From: Thiothrix nivea DSM 5205
Lineage (GTDB): Bacteria > Pseudomonadota > Gammaproteobacteria > Thiotrichales > Thiotrichaceae
NCBI RefSeq assembly: GCF_000260135.1
Contig: NZ_JH651384.1
Span: 189,693-253,692, forward strand
Length of the DNA: 64,000 nucleotides
Direction: 5' to 3'
The notes under the pieces were generated by a model. That model did no database searches. It saw only the letters and a program-made list of their open reading frames with translations, and was not told where the DNA came from. The translations under genes were made by a program, and so were the position numbers. This document shows, one piece after another, positions 52,892 through 63,305 of the stretch (positions are counted from its first letter, which is position 1; each line of letters starts with the position of its first letter).

Positions 52892-53353
52892 TCAGTCTTC
52901 GCTCAGGAAATAGTGCAGCAGCGCCAACGGATGGCGTACCCCAGCTTCATACGCCTCCAGTGACCGCCCGACCAGTTCACTGCGCCACAAGTGTTGTTGG
53001 TTACGGATTTCATCGCAGGTCAGCCAGTGGGCGGCGGTAATGTCCGGGTCTATCTGGTAACCTTTGACCGGTTCTGTTTCCAGCAGCCTGCCGGTGAAGG
53101 TGAAACGCATGTATACCCGGTCAGAGTCAGGATGCTGGCGGTGAAATACACCCAGCAAGGCCGTCGGCTCGAAGCGGTAGGCGGTTTCTTCCAGGGTTTC
53201 GCGGCGCACGGCATCCAGCAGGCTTTCGCCATACTCCATGTGCCCGGCAGGTTGGTTGATGACCAATTGCCCGGCGTGCATTTCTTCCACCATCAGGAAG
53301 CGGCCTTCATGTTCAATGACGCTGGCGACGGTGACGCGGGGTTTCCATACCAT
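52892..53353 (-). CDS. nudJ: NUDIX phosphatase NudJ
   Basis: 153 residues. The Nudix box reads [21 protein letters not shown]. It begins [22 protein letters not shown] and has [10 protein letters not shown] ahead of the box, as in NudJ. It hydrolyses thiamin and nucleoside pyrophosphates in E. coli. Coupled to mnmA and hflD. Confidence 0.94.
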   Translation of the reverse strand: MVWKPRVTVASVIEHEGRFLMVEEMHAGQLVINQPAGHMEYGESLLDAVRRETLEETAYRFEPTALLGVFHRQHPDSDRVYMRFTFTGRLLETEPVKGYQIDPDITAAHWLTCDEIRNQQHLWRSELVGRSLEAYEAGVRHPLALLHYFLSED

Positions 53354-53433
53354 GTGAGGGGTTCCGTTGCTGGATGAGTTCGCCCGGAACGCTCAGGGGG
53401 GAAACCCAAACGCACCGGGCAAGGGGATGCGGC

Positions 53434-54627
53434 TTACTTGGCAGCTGGGGTCGCTGCCGGTTCGGCAGGAGCAGCAGCTTTAGCTGGTTTTGTCCCTTCT
53501 GGCATCCAGCCAGAGGATACGCCAGCAGGCGGGTTGTTGATGATCCTGTCACCGGCTTTCAGGCCGGAAACGACTGCTACCTTGCTGCCGCCATTCTGGT
53601 CTGCGCCCAAACGGATCATGCGCAGTTCTGAAGTATTGTCTTCCTTCACCACCAGCACGCCGGGCAGGCTGCTGCCTTTCAGCAGGGCTGATTTGGGGAT
53701 GACAATCACTTGGCTGCCTTTCTTGCTTTCCGGCACATAGATTTCAGCGTACATGCCGGGGGCTGTGGTGATTTCCATCGGAATGTCAAACTTCACCGTG
53801 ACGGTATGGCGGCTGGGGTCAGCCACGGGGTAGATTTCCGATACCCGCACCGAGGTATTGGTGCTGCCATCGATACGCGCTGGCAGCAGCATGTCCTTGT
53901 TCAGGTTGCCGACCAGACCGGAAGGCACATCCGCCTGCAAGCGCTTGTATTTGACGTAACCAAATTTGATCAGTGGTTGGCCGGGTTGGACGGTATCGCC
54001 GACTTCGACCATTTTTTCCATGATGATGCCTTCAAATGGCGCGTAGGCACTGGCGTCACGCAGCGAGGAGTCAATTTCCTGCAATTGTGATAAGGCCTGT
54101 TGCACTTGGCTTTGTGCCTGGGAAACACCTGACATGGCGTTGTTCAGATCCGCCTGACGGACTGTGTCTGAATCGTAATTGCCCATAAACGAGTTGGCGA
54201 ATGGGCGTACCGCCATGCGGTCGAACATGGCAGGCAGGCCAAAGCCGGGCATGGCACCGATGTCCTTGCTGCGCGGTGATGTCAATTCCCGGTAATACTG
54301 AGCCTGGGCATTCTGGTAGCCTGCCTGGGCCATGGCGATTTGGGAAGCGACTTCGTTGCGTTTGGCGCGCAGCTGGGTGTCGTCGATCTGGAACACAACA
54401 GCGCTTTGCGTCAGGCTGGTGCCGACTGGGCCTGCAACATACTTGACGACGCCGGGTATCTGCGCGCTCAGCGTAACTTCCTTGTACGGGACTACGGTGC
54501 TACCTAGCACGGATTGTGAACGTGCCCCGGTTGACTCAACCTGGATGATTTCAGCGGCCTGAGCAGACAGTATGCTGGCACAAAAACCAATCATTGCCAG
54601 TCCCAATGCCTTTTTATATCTAGTCAT
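53434..54627 (-). CDS. RND efflux periplasmic adaptor (membrane fusion protein), no pump adjacent
   Basis: 397 residues, with a signal peptide (about 1-24). The lipoyl/barrel-sandwich parts are TLSAQIPGVVKYVAGPVGTSL and DASAYAPFEGIIMEKMVEVGDTVQPGQPL, separated by a coiled coil (about 90-195). The beta-barrel and C-terminal domain follow, and a Pro/Ala-rich tail (KPAKAAAPAEPAATPAAK). Adaptors connect an inner-membrane RND pump with an outer-membrane channel, but neither gene is next to it in the window. The long tail and lone position make it somewhat unusual. Confidence 0.88.
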   Translation of the reverse strand: MTRYKKALGLAMIGFCASILSAQAAEIIQVESTGARSQSVLGSTVVPYKEVTLSAQIPGVVKYVAGPVGTSLTQSAVVFQIDDTQLRAKRNEVASQIAMAQAGYQNAQAQYYRELTSPRSKDIGAMPGFGLPAMFDRMAVRPFANSFMGNYDSDTVRQADLNNAMSGVSQAQSQVQQALSQLQEIDSSLRDASAYAPFEGIIMEKMVEVGDTVQPGQPLIKFGYVKYKRLQADVPSGLVGNLNKDMLLPARIDGSTNTSVRVSEIYPVADPSRHTVTVKFDIPMEITTAPGMYAEIYVPESKKGSQVIVIPKSALLKGSSLPGVLVVKEDNTSELRMIRLGADQNGGSKVAVVSGLKAGDRIINNPPAGVSSGWMPEGTKPAKAAAPAEPAATPAAK

Positions 54628-54688
54628 ATGGTCTTTTTCCTCAAAAGCGGACGATTCAATATTGCCGCCATTCTAACATAGCATGTGA

Positions 54689-56488
54689 TTATTTCCGGTA
54701 TTCAATCGCAGACAGCAGGTCATGGTTGTCAAGCAGCAGCAAGGCGTTTTCCGGGGTGTCAATAAACGGGTTACGGATGCCATGGCGCGTATAAACCCAA
54801 TTATTGTAAGCAATTTCCCAGGCGCTGGGGCTATCGACCTTGGCCCAATGCACCAGGGTATGGATGTGACGATTATAGAGTTCATCAATTTCGTATACCA
54901 GCAGCATGTAGAGGATGGCGCGGGCAATATCACCCCGGTTACGGGAGGGGATAACCCATTCATTATCCGCATCAAAGCCAGTGCCGGAAAAATTATCCGG
55001 GTGCAGTTCCATGTGGTAAGGGCGCACAATCTGGTCACCATCCAGATCGAAGCGGAAATTGGAACGCTTGGCATTGAGGCCGCGCTCTGACGGTGCGAAA
55101 TTTAGTGGGTTGACCGTAGCACCGTTACGTACATGGCGCGGCACTCCCTTGCGGGCAAGGTAACGGTCGAGGAAATCACGCGGGATTACGTGTTCGATAC
55201 TGTGGCGCTGCTTCTGGTAAAGCTCGCTGACCGGGACTGTGCCGTAAATCGAGGTTACCCAGCCGTATTCGCTGTCAAAGAAAAATGACCAGAAGTTTTT
55301 CCATTTGTCTTCGCTGCTCCATTGCTTGAAGTGCTTGTAGGACTGGAACACGCCCCCGGCATATTCAACGAAATCCTGCCGGGTAACAATATCGGCCAGC
55401 GTCCGTACCGTGTGCGCCGGGCGCTGGTTGATGCCAGTGGCAGCATCCGGTTGCACCGCGCATGGGCGCAGTTCCACGCATACCTGGCCGTGGTCAGATT
55501 GCAAGCGGTCATCCACCCCATCGGTGTCCAGATGCCGGTTCCAGATCTGGTAATCGGCGACTTCTGCCCTGGCAGCCGGATTTTTGGGGTTAAGGGCATT
55601 GGAGACGAGAATATAATCCAGTACACCACCTGTGCCACGATGGATTTTGGTGAACGGGCGCACACTAAGGCGCATATTGGGCGCGAGCCGAAAGCTGTCG
55701 GCCAGCCGGTAATCATAGAGCCAAGTGGTGACATCTTGCGGCCACTGTTCCGGTTCCAGCCCGCCAATGCTGTAAATGCGCTCCTGCATGGTCAGGGCCG
55801 CCAGTGGGATAGAGTCCTGGCTGTCATTCATGTCGCCCAGCACCACAATAGGGTGGGAAGCATCAACCGCCAATCGTGCCATCGTGCTGTGGTAGAGCAG
55901 GGTGGCTTCCAGCCCGCGTTGCAGCAGGGAGGCGACCGTGCCACGCGAAAGCCGTTGCAGGGTATCGCTGACCCGCTGCCGCCACGCCACTTTGTCAGCG
56001 TATGTCATGTCGAGGCTGACCGGGCGCTTGGATTTCAGATGCACGACATATACCGTCAGGGTTCCAATGCCGGGGAAGTCGACATCTGCGCAGACAGGGC
56101 GGCGGCTGAAACGGAAATCCACCGGTAGTGGCAAATCAGTGCGGATAGCGGCAGGCACGTCCACCGGGTGTACGGCCTGTATCGGCCAGCGCGACGCCAA
56201 CGCCACAACCGACTTGATGTAGACCGCCGGGTCGTCTTCCCGGCTACCGGACTCATCAACCGTAATGAAGTGCGGGTAACCGGCTTCTGCACAAAGTTGG
56301 CGCAATTCCGGTACGCTGAAAACTTCCTGGAAGCCGACCATATCCGCATTCATTTCCCGCAGACGGGTAGTTACCCAGCGCTGTTTCTGTTCCCATTCCG
56401 CCTGCGTGTAGGTGTTGCGCTCGGTTTTGTTATGCCAGTAGTGTCCATGGGCAGCGAACTGGTACAAGTTGAAAGTGGCTAGTTTCAT
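54689..56488 (-). CDS. Fused nuclease: EEP phosphatase/nuclease domain plus endonuclease I domain
   Basis: 599 residues, no signal peptide. Residues about 1-330 form an endonuclease/exonuclease/phosphatase domain: NLYQFAAHGHYW, VGFQEVF (Glu), VYVVHLKSKRP, VLGDMNDSQDSIPL (GDMND), and LQSDHGQVCVEL (SDH). Residues about 385-599 form an endonuclease I domain: HSIEHVIPRDFLDRYL, NFRFDLDGDQIV, RGDIARAILYMLLVYE and GIRNPFIDTPENALLLL. Endonuclease I proteins are usually secreted; this one should be cytoplasmic unless exported otherwise. All catalytic motifs in both halves look intact. Upstream is icd, divergent; downstream the RND adaptor, 61 bases away. Confidence 0.88.
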   Translation of the reverse strand: MKLATFNLYQFAAHGHYWHNKTERNTYTQAEWEQKQRWVTTRLREMNADMVGFQEVFSVPELRQLCAEAGYPHFITVDESGSREDDPAVYIKSVVALASRWPIQAVHPVDVPAAIRTDLPLPVDFRFSRRPVCADVDFPGIGTLTVYVVHLKSKRPVSLDMTYADKVAWRQRVSDTLQRLSRGTVASLLQRGLEATLLYHSTMARLAVDASHPIVVLGDMNDSQDSIPLAALTMQERIYSIGGLEPEQWPQDVTTWLYDYRLADSFRLAPNMRLSVRPFTKIHRGTGGVLDYILVSNALNPKNPAARAEVADYQIWNRHLDTDGVDDRLQSDHGQVCVELRPCAVQPDAATGINQRPAHTVRTLADIVTRQDFVEYAGGVFQSYKHFKQWSSEDKWKNFWSFFFDSEYGWVTSIYGTVPVSELYQKQRHSIEHVIPRDFLDRYLARKGVPRHVRNGATVNPLNFAPSERGLNAKRSNFRFDLDGDQIVRPYHMELHPDNFSGTGFDADNEWVIPSRNRGDIARAILYMLLVYEIDELYNRHIHTLVHWAKVDSPSAWEIAYNNWVYTRHGIRNPFIDTPENALLLLDNHDLLSAIEYRK

Positions 56489-56655
56489 ATTGTCAGGCTC
56501 ATGTTTTTATTGTCGGCCAGGATAGTCAGCATGGCGCGCCATTTGCATCATTGGCCATAGCGTCGGCTCTTGTGGCATTGTATGCCAACTGCGAAGCTTT
56601 TTGTTTATAATCCGTCGCAAACGCGCTGAAAGACAACTTCAAATGGAGAGAGTGA

Positions 56656-57909
56656 ATGTACCAACATATCAAGGTTCCCGCACAAGGCGAAAAAATAACG
56701 ACCAATGCCGATTACTCCCTGAATGTGCCGGATAACCCGATCATCCCTTACGTCGAAGGGGATGGTATTGGCGTCGATATTAGTCCGGTCATGATCAAGG
56801 TAGTCGATGCGGCGGTGGGAAAAGCTTATGGTGGCCAGCGCAAAATTTCCTGGATGGAAGTCTATGCGGGCGAGAAAGCCACTCAGGTCTACGGCGAAGA
56901 TGTGTGGCTGCCGGATGAAACCATTGATGCGGTCAAGGAATACGTCGTTTCCATCAAAGGCCCGTTGACCACCCCGGTTGGCGGTGGCATCCGCTCATTG
57001 AACGTGAAACTGCGCCAGGATCTGGATTTGTACGTATGCCTGCGCCCAATCCTTTATTATGACGGCGTTCCCAGCCCCGTGAAAGCGCCGGAAAAAATCA
57101 ACATGGTTATTTTCCGTGAAAATTCCGAAGACATTTACGCGGGCGTTGAGTGGGCTGCTGGCTCACCAGAAGCGCAAAAGGTCATCAACTTCCTGCTGAA
57201 TGACATGGGTGTGACCAAAATCCGTTTCCCGGAAACCTCCGGCATCGGCGTCAAACCGGTTTCCGCCGAAGGCACCAAGCGCCTGGTGCGCAAGGCCCTG
57301 CAGTACGCCATCGACAATGACCGTGATTCTGTGACCCTGGTGCACAAGGGCAATATCATGAAGTTCACCGAAGGCGGTTTCAAGAACTGGGGCTATGAAC
57401 TGGCCAAAGAGGAATTCGGTGCCAAGGAACTGGATGGAGGCCCATGGTGTGCTTTCCAGAACCCCAAAACTGGCACTACCATTACCGTCAAGGATGTGAT
57501 TGCCGACAACTTCCTGCAGCAGATTCTGCTGCGCCCGGAAGACTATTCCGTGATCGCGACCCTGAACCTTAACGGTGACTACATCTCCGACGCATTAGCT
57601 GCCCAGGTGGGTGGTATCGGTATTGCACCGGGTGCCAATATGTCCGATACCGTCGCCATGTTTGAAGCGACCCATGGGACAGCCCCCAAGTTTGCCGGTT
57701 TGAACCGGGTTAACCCAAGTTCGCTGGTGCTGTCGGCTGAAATGATGCTGCGCCACATGGGCTGGACAGAGGCCGCCGACCTGATCAACAAGGGCACGGC
57801 AGGGGCGATTTCCTCCAAGCGTGTCACGTTCGACTTTTCCGACATGATTGACGACGCCGAGGAACTGAGCTGTTCTGAATTTGGGGATAATGTCATTGCC
57901 CACATGTAA
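56656..57909 (+). CDS. icd: NADP-dependent isocitrate dehydrogenase
   Basis: 417 residues. It converts isocitrate to 2-oxoglutarate. The substrate motif [11 protein letters not shown] (phosphorylatable Ser region [10 protein letters not shown]), [18 protein letters not shown], and [26 protein letters not shown] are all present. The Lys-Tyr pair of NADP enzymes is compatible with the surrounding sequence. A possible -10 box TATAAT lies at 56606-56611. A strong terminator follows. Confidence 0.97.
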   Translation: MYQHIKVPAQGEKITTNADYSLNVPDNPIIPYVEGDGIGVDISPVMIKVVDAAVGKAYGGQRKISWMEVYAGEKATQVYGEDVWLPDETIDAVKEYVVSIKGPLTTPVGGGIRSLNVKLRQDLDLYVCLRPILYYDGVPSPVKAPEKINMVIFRENSEDIYAGVEWAAGSPEAQKVINFLLNDMGVTKIRFPETSGIGVKPVSAEGTKRLVRKALQYAIDNDRDSVTLVHKGNIMKFTEGGFKNWGYELAKEEFGAKELDGGPWCAFQNPKTGTTITVKDVIADNFLQQILLRPEDYSVIATLNLNGDYISDALAAQVGGIGIAPGANMSDTVAMFEATHGTAPKFAGLNRVNPSSLVLSAEMMLRHMGWTEAADLINKGTAGAISSKRVTFDFSDMIDDAEELSCSEFGDNVIAHM

Positions 57910-57940
57910 ACGGCCAGCCCGCGTTTCGTGTTGTTGCTGA

Positions 57941-57971
57941 AACAGGCGGCCAGTGTGCCGCCTGTTTTTTT
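57941..57971 (+). terminator. Rho-independent terminator after icd
   Basis: AACAGGCGGC (57941-57950) pairs with GCCGCCTGTT (57957-57966) around a six-base loop, followed by a seven-base T-run. The rest of the gap to clpS shows nothing further. Confidence 0.92.
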
Positions 57972-58094
57972 ATTAGCTGCTATTGCAATTGCAGAAGTTG
58001 CACCAATCTATGGCAGGAATAGTGACAGCAGGCTGTCAAACCGTTTATAACATATGCATATCAACCCGCAAGCTTGGGGCAAGGTAAATCAGGA

Positions 58095-58427
58095 ATGGCG
58101 CAAAAACCCAAAGAAGATCACGGTAACGGCCACGATTCCGGCGTAGCGGTGCAGGAATCCCGCCCGGAGGTGAAAGAACCACCGCGCTTTAAAGTTATAC
58201 TCTTGAATGATGATTTCACGCCGATGGATTTTGTGGTGGAGGTGCTGCAAACGTTTTTTGGCATGGATCGTGAGAACGCTACCCGCATTATGTTGCACGT
58301 ACATACCAAGGGCAAAGGCGTGTGCGGCGTCTATACTCGTGACATAGCGGAAACCAAAGTGGCCCAGGTCAGCCGGTTTGCGCGTGAACACCAACATCCC
58401 TTGTTGTGCACAATGGAAGAGGCTTGA
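58095..58427 (+). CDS. clpS: ClpS adaptor protein
   Basis: 110 residues from ATG 58095; a TTG start 21 bases upstream is possible. ClpS brings N-degron substrates to ClpAP. Core motifs: [47 protein letters not shown]. It ends 5 bases before clpA. Confidence 0.97.
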   Translation: MAQKPKEDHGNGHDSGVAVQESRPEVKEPPRFKVILLNDDFTPMDFVVEVLQTFFGMDRENATRIMLHVHTKGKGVCGVYTRDIAETKVAQVSRFAREHQHPLLCTMEEA

Positions 58428-58432
58428 GTCTT

Positions 58433-60721
58433 ATGCTGAGCGCTGAAGTAGAATATTCGATCAATACCCTGTACGGTGATGCACGCACGCGACGTTACGA
58501 ATTCGTCACGGTTGAACACCTGTTGCTCATCATGCTGGATAACCCCAGTGCTGCTGAAGCGCTACGCGCTTGCACCGTAGACATCCCGCAATTGCGCCAC
58601 GAGCTGGAGGCATTTGTGGATGAAAATACCCCACTCATCCCGGAAACTGACCAGCGCGATGTGCAGCCAACCCTCGGGTTCCAGCGGGTCATCCACCGCG
58701 CTGTTTACAGCGCCCAAGCATCCCGCAAAGGGGAAGTGACCGGTGATGCCATCCTCGTCGCCATTTTTGGTGAGCCGGATTCACACGCGGTGTATTTCCT
58801 GTCCCGCCACCGGGTTTCCCGGCTCGACATCATTAATTTCGTCGCACATGGCATCCGCAAAGACCGCCAGTCCGAACCACCGGGCACGGGGCATGACGAT
58901 GACGCCCAACAAGGTTCACCCGGCCAGCAGGATGCCGAAGCTGAAGGCAATGACAACGGCAAGCCGCTGGAAAAGTACGCCACCAACCTGAATGAGCAGG
59001 CGTTGGAAGGCAAGATTGACCCCCTGATCGGGCGTGATTTGGAAATTGAGCGTACCATTCAGGTGTTGTGCCGCCGCCGCAAGAATAACCCGTTGCTGGT
59101 AGGCGAGGCAGGCGTGGGCAAAACCGCGATTGCCGAAGGTCTGGCAAAGCGTATCGTGGATGGTGAAGTGCCGGAAATCCTGGCGGATGCCGTCATCTAC
59201 TCGCTGGATATGGGCGCATTGCTGGCGGGCACCAAGTACCGGGGTGATTTCGAGAAACGCCTCAAGGCGGTATTAAAACAGATCAAGGCTGAAGCCCATG
59301 CGGTACTGTTCATTGATGAAATCCACACCATTATTGGCGCGGGCGCGACCTCTGGCGGCACTATGGACGCTTCCAACCTGATCAAGCCGGTATTGTCCAC
59401 TGGCGAACTCAAGTGCATTGGTTCTACTACGTTCCAGGAATACCACGGGATTTTCGAAAAAGACCGCGCCTTAGCGCGCCGCTTCCAGAAAATCGACATC
59501 AATGAGCCGACGGTGGAAGAAACCATCGACATCCTCAAGGGGCTGAAAACCCGTTTCGAGGTGCACCACAATGTACGTTATACCTTCCCGGCGCTCAAGG
59601 CGGCGGCGGAACTGTCCGCTAAGTACATCAATGACCGTCATTTGCCCGACAAGGCGATTGACGTGATCGACGAGGCAGGAGCCAACCGTCAGTTGCAGCC
59701 AGCGGCTTCACGCAAGAAAACCATTGGTGTACACGATATTGAAGACATCGTAGCCAAAATTGCGCGGATTCCACCCAAATCGGTTTCCACTTCCGACATG
59801 CAAGTCCTGCGTAACCTGGAGCGTGACCTGAAAATGGTCATCTTCGGCCAGGATAAAGCCATTGACCAGTTGACTACCGCGATCAAGATGGCGCGTTCCG
59901 GCCTGCGTGATGACAGCAAACCGATTGGCTCCTTCATGTTCGCAGGGCCTACCGGGGTCGGTAAAACCGAGGTTTCCAAGCAGCTTGCACAACGCCTGGG
60001 GATTGAGCTACTGCGTTTCGACATGTCGGAATACATGGAGAGGCATACCGTTTCCCGCCTGATTGGCGCACCTCCTGGCTATGTCGGTTACGACGAAGGT
60101 GGCCTCTTGACGGATGCCGTCAACAAGCACCCTCATGCCGTACTGTTGCTGGATGAAATCGAAAAGGCACACCCGGACGTGTTCAACATCCTGTTACAGG
60201 TGATGGATCACGGCACACTGACCGATGCTAACGGGCGCAAGATTGACTTCCGCAATGTCATCCTGATCATGACCAGTAATGCGGGCGCGGAAAATATCAG
60301 CCGCAAATCGCTCGGCTTCACCGTGCAAGATCACACCCTGGATGCAACTGAAGCTGTTAACCGCACCTTTACGCCGGAATTCCGCAACCGTCTGGATGCC
60401 GTCATCCAGTTCAACCCACTGACTGCCGATGTGGTTGCATCCGTGGTGGACAAATTCATCATCAAGCTGGAAGCGCAACTCGAACCCAAAAAGGTCATCC
60501 TGGTGGTAGATGAAGCTGCCCGCCACTGGCTGGCGGAAAAAGGTTATGACCGCCTGATGGGCGCACGCCCAATGGAGCGCGTAATTCAGGAGCACATCAA
60601 GAAGCCACTGGCAGATGCCATCCTGTTCGGGGAGTTAAGCCAGGGTGGCAGGGTCGAAGTATCGGCAGATGATGATGGGCTGGTTATCGAGATGAGCGGC
60701 ACGGAAGCCGTCCCAGCCTGA
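58433..60721 (+). CDS. clpA: ATP-dependent Clp protease ATP-binding subunit ClpA
   Basis: 762 residues from ATG 58433. An N-terminal repeat domain ([15 protein letters not shown]) is followed by AAA domain 1 with [14 protein letters not shown] and [15 protein letters not shown], and AAA domain 2 with [15 protein letters not shown] and [18 protein letters not shown] linker at about 150-180 is low complexity (Gly, Gln, Asp). It unfolds substrates for ClpP. Coupled with clpS. Confidence 0.98.
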   Translation: MLSAEVEYSINTLYGDARTRRYEFVTVEHLLLIMLDNPSAAEALRACTVDIPQLRHELEAFVDENTPLIPETDQRDVQPTLGFQRVIHRAVYSAQASRKGEVTGDAILVAIFGEPDSHAVYFLSRHRVSRLDIINFVAHGIRKDRQSEPPGTGHDDDAQQGSPGQQDAEAEGNDNGKPLEKYATNLNEQALEGKIDPLIGRDLEIERTIQVLCRRRKNNPLLVGEAGVGKTAIAEGLAKRIVDGEVPEILADAVIYSLDMGALLAGTKYRGDFEKRLKAVLKQIKAEAHAVLFIDEIHTIIGAGATSGGTMDASNLIKPVLSTGELKCIGSTTFQEYHGIFEKDRALARRFQKIDINEPTVEETIDILKGLKTRFEVHHNVRYTFPALKAAAELSAKYINDRHLPDKAIDVIDEAGANRQLQPAASRKKTIGVHDIEDIVAKIARIPPKSVSTSDMQVLRNLERDLKMVIFGQDKAIDQLTTAIKMARSGLRDDSKPIGSFMFAGPTGVGKTEVSKQLAQRLGIELLRFDMSEYMERHTVSRLIGAPPGYVGYDEGGLLTDAVNKHPHAVLLLDEIEKAHPDVFNILLQVMDHGTLTDANGRKIDFRNVILIMTSNAGAENISRKSLGFTVQDHTLDATEAVNRTFTPEFRNRLDAVIQFNPLTADVVASVVDKFIIKLEAQLEPKKVILVVDEAARHWLAEKGYDRLMGARPMERVIQEHIKKPLADAILFGELSQGGRVEVSADDDGLVIEMSGTEAVPA

Positions 60722-60745
60722 ACATGATCGGGAAACTGTGACACT

Positions 60746-60775
60746 AAATGCGCCCTGCGGGGCGCATTTTTATTT
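60746..60775. terminator. Bidirectional terminator between clpA and infA
   Basis: AAATGCGCCC (60746-60755), loop TGCG, GGGCGCATTT (60760-60769), followed by T on the plus strand and preceded by A, which gives a T-run on the minus strand too. It lies between two convergent genes. Confidence 0.92.
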
Positions 60776-60988
60776 GTTGCGGTAGCTGATGCGGCCTTTG
60801 GTCAGGTCGTAAGGGGTCAGTTGCACTGTCACCCGGTCGCCAGTCAGGATGCGGATATAGTTTTTACGCATACGCCCGGAAATATGGGCATTGACGACAT
60901 GTCCATTATCCAGCTCAACCCGGAAAGTCGTATTGGGCAGGGTTTCAACAACCGTGCCTTCCATTTCGATATAATCTTCTTTGGCCAT
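60770..60988 (-). CDS. infA: Translation initiation factor IF-1
   Basis: 72 residues from the ATG at 60988, the universal length. [40 protein letters not shown] and [12 protein letters not shown] are typical. An S1-like fold that blocks the A site during initiation. Confidence 0.98.
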   Translation of the reverse strand: MAKEDYIEMEGTVVETLPNTTFRVELDNGHVVNAHISGRMRKNYIRILTGDRVTVQLTPYDLTKGRISYRNK

Positions 60989-61204
60989 AATGCCTTCAAA
61001 CACTTGGAAATAATAAACGGCGTATTATCCTTGCCGCACGCCAGATGACAAGCTCTTTTTCCCTAACCTGCGTATATTTAGCCGACAAAACAGCGGAATT
61101 CTCAACTTGCTGGTTTTCACGGCATTCCGTTTTGATTAGGATAGGCAGATTTTACTTTGCAGGGCACGCAGATAGCCCGTTTTGACGCTGGAGCAACAAA
61201 CAAG

Positions 61205-62152
61205 ATGACAATAGCAGGTATTTTTCCGGGACAAGGCTCCCAATCGCTGGGAATGCTGTCGGCGCTGGGCGCAGATTTTGCGGAAGTAGGCGAAACCTTC
61301 CAGGAGGCTTCGGCAGTACTGGGCCGTGATTTGTGGCGGCTTGCACAGGAAGGCCCTGACTCTGCCCTCAACAGCACCGAAAATACCCAGCCGCTGATGC
61401 TGGCAGCCGGGGTCGCCGTCTGGCGCGTCTGGCTCAAGCAGGGTGGCTGCCAACCTGCCGCAGTAGCAGGGCACAGTCTGGGGGAATATTCCGCGCTGGT
61501 CGCTGCTGGTGTGCTGAATTTTGCTGATGCCGTTGCCTTGGTGGCCGAACGCGCCAGCCTGATGCAATCAGCCGTGGCTGAAGGCGAGGGCAGCATGGCC
61601 GCAATCCTGGGGCTGGAAGACGCCCAGATTATTACTGCTTGTGAACAGGCTGCGCAAGGTGAAGTCGTGGAGGCGGTCAATTTCAACTCGCCTGGTCAGG
61701 TTGTGATTGCCGGTAATGCCGCTGCGGTCGACCGTGCCATTCAGGCGGCTACTGACATCGGGGCTAAAAAAGCGGTCAAGCTGTCCGTCAGCGTGCCTTC
61801 GCATTGCGCCCTGATGAAACCGGCTGCGGAAAAGCTGGCTGTCCGGCTGGCTACCATGGCTTTCAGTCCAGTGCAAATGCCTGTGTTGCACAACGTGGAT
61901 GCCATGGCCCGCAGTAGCGCAGAGGAAACCCGAGCAGCTCTGGAACAGCAACTTTATCGGCCTGTGCGCTGGGTTGACACTATTCAGCGCCTACAAAGCG
62001 ACTATGGCGTGACGGCGGCGGTTGAGTTTGGCCCCGGCAAGGTGCTGACTGGCCTGAACAAGCGGATTGACCGCAAATTGGGCGCGGTTTGCGTCATGGA
62101 CAGCAAAACACTGGAAGAAGCATTGAAACTTTGTGAGGAGGCGGGCGCGTAA
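61205..62152 (+). CDS. fabD: Malonyl-CoA-acyl carrier protein transacylase
   Basis: 315 residues from ATG 61205 (MTIAGIFPGQGSQSLGML). The nucleophile motif GHSLGEYSALVAAG is at about residues 92-105. The Arg that binds malonate is in LVAERASLMQ, and the His in VSVPSHCALM. It loads malonyl onto ACP. It overlaps fabG by one base. fabH is not next to it. Confidence 0.97.
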   Translation: MTIAGIFPGQGSQSLGMLSALGADFAEVGETFQEASAVLGRDLWRLAQEGPDSALNSTENTQPLMLAAGVAVWRVWLKQGGCQPAAVAGHSLGEYSALVAAGVLNFADAVALVAERASLMQSAVAEGEGSMAAILGLEDAQIITACEQAAQGEVVEAVNFNSPGQVVIAGNAAAVDRAIQAATDIGAKKAVKLSVSVPSHCALMKPAAEKLAVRLATMAFSPVQMPVLHNVDAMARSSAEETRAALEQQLYRPVRWVDTIQRLQSDYGVTAAVEFGPGKVLTGLNKRIDRKLGAVCVMDSKTLEEALKLCEEAGA

Positions 62153-62907
62153 TGGATTCATTGATCAGTTTGCAGGGTGAAATTGCCCTGGTGACCGGCG
62201 CAAGCCGTGGTATCGGGCGCAGCATCGCCGAAATGCTGGGCAAGGCTGGCGCAACCGTGATTGGAACTGCCACCAGTGAAAAAGGTGCGGAAGCCATTTC
62301 CACCTATATGTCCGAGTTGGGCATCAGCGGCAAGGGCATGATGCTGAACGTTGCCGACAAGGATTCCATTGATGGCATAGTCAAGGCTGTTAATGGCGAA
62401 TTCGGCGCCATTACCGTACTGGTCAACAATGCGGGTATCACCCGCGACAACCTGTTGATGCGTATGAAAGACGAGGAGTGGGACGACATTATTGCCACCA
62501 ACCTGACCTCCATTTTCCGCATGAGCAAAGCCTGTATGCGCGGTATGACTAAGGCGAAGAAAGGCCGCATCATTTCCATTTCTTCAGTGGTGGGCGCATC
62601 CGGCAACCCGGGGCAGACGAATTACGCCGCTGCCAAGGCTGGTCTGGTCGGCTTTTCCAAGTCACTGGCGCGTGAAATTGGCTCCCGTGGTATCACGGTG
62701 AATGTGGTTGCGCCGGGCTTCATCGACACCGACATGACCCGCGAGCTATCCGAAGACCAGCGCAGCAGCCTGTTGCAAAACATTCCGCTGGCGCGCTTGG
62801 GGCAGCCTGATGAAATCGCCGGGGCTGTGCTGTTCCTGGCCTCATCACTGGGAGCCTACATAACAGGCGAGACAATTCACGTCAATGGTGGTATGTATAT
62901 GGCCTAA
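62152..62907 (+). CDS. fabG: 3-oxoacyl-ACP reductase
   Basis: 251 residues. Rossmann motif VTGASRGIGRSIAEML, NNAG in VLVNNAGITRDNLLMRM, and the catalytic Ser-Tyr-Lys in ISISSVVGASGNPGQTNYAAAKAG. The C-terminal VAPGFIDTDMTREL is conserved. It follows fabD in the fatty-acid operon. Confidence 0.98.
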   Translation: MDSLISLQGEIALVTGASRGIGRSIAEMLGKAGATVIGTATSEKGAEAISTYMSELGISGKGMMLNVADKDSIDGIVKAVNGEFGAITVLVNNAGITRDNLLMRMKDEEWDDIIATNLTSIFRMSKACMRGMTKAKKGRIISISSVVGASGNPGQTNYAAAKAGLVGFSKSLAREIGSRGITVNVVAPGFIDTDMTRELSEDQRSSLLQNIPLARLGQPDEIAGAVLFLASSLGAYITGETIHVNGGMYMA

Positions 62908-62988
62908 ACCTGCTGGTATGATGGGTGGGTTTTAAATACAATATGCTACCGCTAACGAACACTTTTTATTTACGAGGAATACAAAACC

Positions 62989-63225
62989 ATGAGCGATATC
63001 GAAGAGCGCGTCAAGAAAATCGTTGTTGAGCAACTGGGCGTTGACGAAGCCGAAGTGACCAATACAGCTTCCTTCATTGACGACCTCGGCGCGGATTCTC
63101 TGGACACCGTCGAGCTGGTTATGGCGCTGGAAGAAGAATTTGGTGCTGAAATCCCTGATGAAGAGGCAGAAAAAATCACTACGGTTCAAGCTGCCATTGA
63201 CTACATCAAGGGTCAGCAAGGTTAA
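62989..63225 (+). CDS. acpP: Acyl carrier protein
   Basis: 78 residues. The phosphopantetheine site is Ser 37 in [21 protein letters not shown]. Ribosome site GAGGA. It carries the growing fatty acid. An 81-base gap separates it from fabG, with room for an extra promoter. Confidence 0.98.
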   Translation: MSDIEERVKKIVVEQLGVDEAEVTNTASFIDDLGADSLDTVELVMALEEEFGAEIPDEEAEKITTVQAAIDYIKGQQG

Positions 63226-63236
63226 TTCCTGCGCGC

Positions 63237-63276
63237 AAACCGCAGTCCGTTACTGATGACGGATTGCGGTTTTCTC
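63237..63276 (+). terminator. Hairpin terminator/attenuator between acpP and fabF
   Basis: A long stem, AACCGCAGTCCGT against ACGGATTGCGGTT with one G-T pair and an eight-base loop, followed by TTTTCTC. It lies 11 bases after acpP and about 30 bases before fabF, so it probably makes acpP mRNA more abundant than fabF. Confidence 0.85.
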
Positions 63277-63305
63277 ATTTTTTACGCAAAGATAGGGGCA
63301 CAAGT

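Noticed and set aside
51868-53040. 390-residue plus-strand frame over mnmA and nudJ
   Set aside because: Antisense to two well-recognised genes; no family motif.
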